This document shows, piece after piece, positions 5,255 to 6,243 of a stretch of DNA of 6,243 bases (positions are counted from its first letter, which is position 1; each line of letters opens with the position of its first letter). This DNA comes from Candidatus Methanomethylophilaceae archaeon (lineage in GTDB: Archaea; Thermoplasmatota; Thermoplasmata; Methanomassiliicoccales; Methanomethylophilaceae): assembly GCA_017475875.1 (NCBI GenBank), contig JAFVET010000140.1:1-6243 (forward strand), in the 5' to 3' direction. Made by a program: the position numbers and the translations under genes. Under the pieces are notes generated by a model. It ran no database searches and was not told the DNA's origin. It saw only the letters and a program-made list of their open reading frames with translations.

Positions 5255-5710
5255 TCAGATCTCGGTGTTCCAGTTCGTGGCCTGTATCAGCGCGTCGATC
5301 TCCCTGGCCTTCTTCGAGGCCTCCTCCATCTCGAGCCTGACCGCACGCATGTCGACCATGGGGACCCTCCTGACGGTATCTTTCGTGCGTGACGAGTACG
5401 GGTCGTGGGGATTCGATTCGAGCAGTTTAGAAAGCACCTGGGATTTGGTTATGAGCGAATCCCTGCGGGCCAGCAGGACCGCCAGGACCTCGCCGTTGGA
5501 CGCCTTCGTAGTGGCGTTGGCCATGTTGATGGACGAGACGAGCTCCTCGTTCCTCTTCGTCAGCATCTCGAGCTCCTTCAACATCTCCTTCGGGTCGTCG
5601 AGGGGGTCGTCGCCTTCGTATACGAACGCGTTCTCCTGCAACCTCTTGGACAGCATGGACATGCGGTCTTTGAGGGCCGACCTCTCCGACAGTGCTTCCG
5701 CCAACTTCAT
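5255..5710 (-). CDS. DIP1984 family protein (septicolysin-like coiled coil)
   Basis: A 151-residue hydrophilic, almost wholly helical protein. It opens with MKLAEALSERSALKDRM (1-17), then QENAFVYEGDDPLDDPKEML (25-44) and INMANATTKAS (61-71). It goes on with a heptad-rich helical region (about 72-100), SSRTKDTVRRVPMVDM (106-121), and ends with REIDALIQATNWNTEI (136-151). The start, the EGDDPxxDPKEML segment, the IN-x-x-N-A-T segment and the closing NWNTE(I/L) are the marks of the DIP1984 family, also annotated as septicolysin; the biochemical role is unknown. Length agrees with the family. It begins four bases after the stop of the upstream gene but has its own TATA-like box and a 17-base inverted repeat, so it may be independently regulated. 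There is no convincing ribosome binding site, in keeping with a very short leader. It is probably cytoplasmic, as no signal peptide or membrane segment is visible. The stop is TGA. Confidence 0.88.
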   Translation of the reverse strand: MKLAEALSERSALKDRMSMLSKRLQENAFVYEGDDPLDDPKEMLKELEMLTKRNEELVSSINMANATTKASNGEVLAVLLARRDSLITKSQVLSKLLESNPHDPYSSRTKDTVRRVPMVDMRAVRLEMEEASKKAREIDALIQATNWNTEI

Positions 5711-5714
5711 GTTC

Positions 5715-5731
5715 TTACCATAGGATGGTAA
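5715..5731. promoter_or_regulatory. Operator-like palindrome TTACCAT-3-ATGGTAA before the DIP1984-family gene
   Basis: A perfect 7-bp inverted repeat with a 3-base centre. It overlaps the last codons and TAA stop of the upstream gene and covers the transcription start expected from the TATA-like box at 5741-5750, five bases before the ATG. That placement suits a repressor site; the regulator is not in the window. Confidence 0.5.
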
Positions 5732-6243
5732 CGGCGGGCGGTTTATAGAACCATCCTCGGAACGGTCGACCTCGCGCCCCGGTCTCTGAATCGGGGTTCC
5801 AGAGCAACAGGCCCATGCGTACCGTGTTGTCCAACCTTATCCTTCCGTCCGTCGCCAGTCCGTCGACGGTGTCCCTGATGATGGCCTCGGCGTCTCCGTC
5901 CACCTTCCTGTACATCGACACGACGCGGACCATCCTGTCGGCACAAGCGTCGGAAGGCTCGTCCACCGTCCCCTTCTGTTCGAAGTAGAACACCTTCGCA
6001 TCGAAGCCTTTGGATTTCAGGTACCTGTACGGATAGTCGGTGTGGTAGCCGGAATAGGAATAATCCATTCCCAACGCCTTCCAAACCTCCCCCTCTATAC
6101 CGTTCTCGCGGTTGGCCGAGGACACGTAGGCGCACTTTTTCCCGATCCCGCCCATGGAATCGATTCCCTGCGGACAGTTCATCGGGGGACAGAGCGAGCT
6201 GAACGCCAAGTCGCCGGACAGGTCCCTCGGGAGGTCCCGGCAG
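5715..6243 (-). CDS. Unrecognised protein, C-terminal part (5' end outside the window)
   Basis: The reading frame is open to the right edge, so the beginning of the gene is missing and only about 175 C-terminal residues are seen. The visible part opens with CRDLPRDLSGDLAFSSLC, then PPMNCPQGIDSMGGIGKKC, giving four cysteines in the first 40 residues that could bind a metal or a cluster. A soluble mixed alpha/beta part follows (YHTDYPYRYLKSKGFDAKVF, then helices rich in charged residues), and the protein ends with GWFYKPPAVTILW and a TAA stop. An internal TTG about 34 bases from the edge could be mistaken for a start but has no ribosome binding site and lies within the continuous frame. Codon use and composition resemble the neighbours, so it is taken as real. 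I do not recognise the family and give no function. It lies four bases upstream of the DIP1984-family gene. Confidence 0.65.
   Translation of the reverse strand, partial: CRDLPRDLSGDLAFSSLCPPMNCPQGIDSMGGIGKKCAYVSSANRENGIEGEVWKALGMDYSYSGYHTDYPYRYLKSKGFDAKVFYFEQKGTVDEPSDACADRMVRVVSMYRKVDGDAEAIIRDTVDGLATDGRIRLDNTVRMGLLLWNPDSETGARGRPFRGWFYKPPAVTILW
5741..5750 (-). promoter_or_regulatory. TATA-like box of the DIP1984-family gene
   Basis: The minus strand reads TTCTATAAAC between GC-rich flanks. Transcription would begin around 5718-5720, within the inverted repeat, leaving about ten bases of leader. It lies inside the end of the upstream reading frame. Confidence 0.5.

Overview
The window looks like a piece of an archaeal chromosome of moderately high GC content, most probably a methanogen of the Methanomassiliicoccales type. 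That placement is inferred from three things. AT-rich TATA-like boxes lie about 25 bases before probable transcription starts, one of them giving a leaderless message. Ribosome binding sites include a full GGAGGTGA. Of the nine genes whose 3' end is visible, eight stop with TGA, one with TAA and none with TAG, while one gene has an in-frame TAG at codon 4 directly after a good ribosome binding site. TAG avoidance combined with TAG inside a gene is what is expected of a pyrrolysine-decoding archaeon. No 16S or pyl gene is present to prove it.

All supported genes lie on the minus strand, so transcription runs from right to left. From the right: the C-terminal part of an unrecognised cysteine-containing protein (5715-6243) is followed four bases later by a DIP1984-family coiled-coil protein (5255-5710) whose promoter carries a 17-base inverted repeat. 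A 273-base non-coding stretch with hairpins and repeated ACGGT motifs follows (4982-5254). Then comes a YdeI/OmdA-family protein (4265-4981) with the internal TAG, whose 3' end runs over the promoter and start of an ACR3-type arsenite exporter (3327-4298).

A short intergenic region with two hairpins and two palindromic operator-like sites separates the exporter from a compact operon: TetR regulator, aldo/keto reductase, cupin and flavodoxin (3183 down to 828), with overlapping or nearly touching genes. The operators overlap the operon's TATA-like box, suggesting that the regulator represses its own operon. The three enzymes look like a redox or detoxification module using NADPH, a metal-bound cupin and FMN; the substrate cannot be read from the sequence. 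A GC-rich hairpin ends this unit, and a separately promoted P-loop nucleotide kinase-like gene (203-694) with a TTG start follows. The first 200 bases hold nothing that can be firmly called.

No tRNA, rRNA, CRISPR array, insertion sequence or phage gene was seen.
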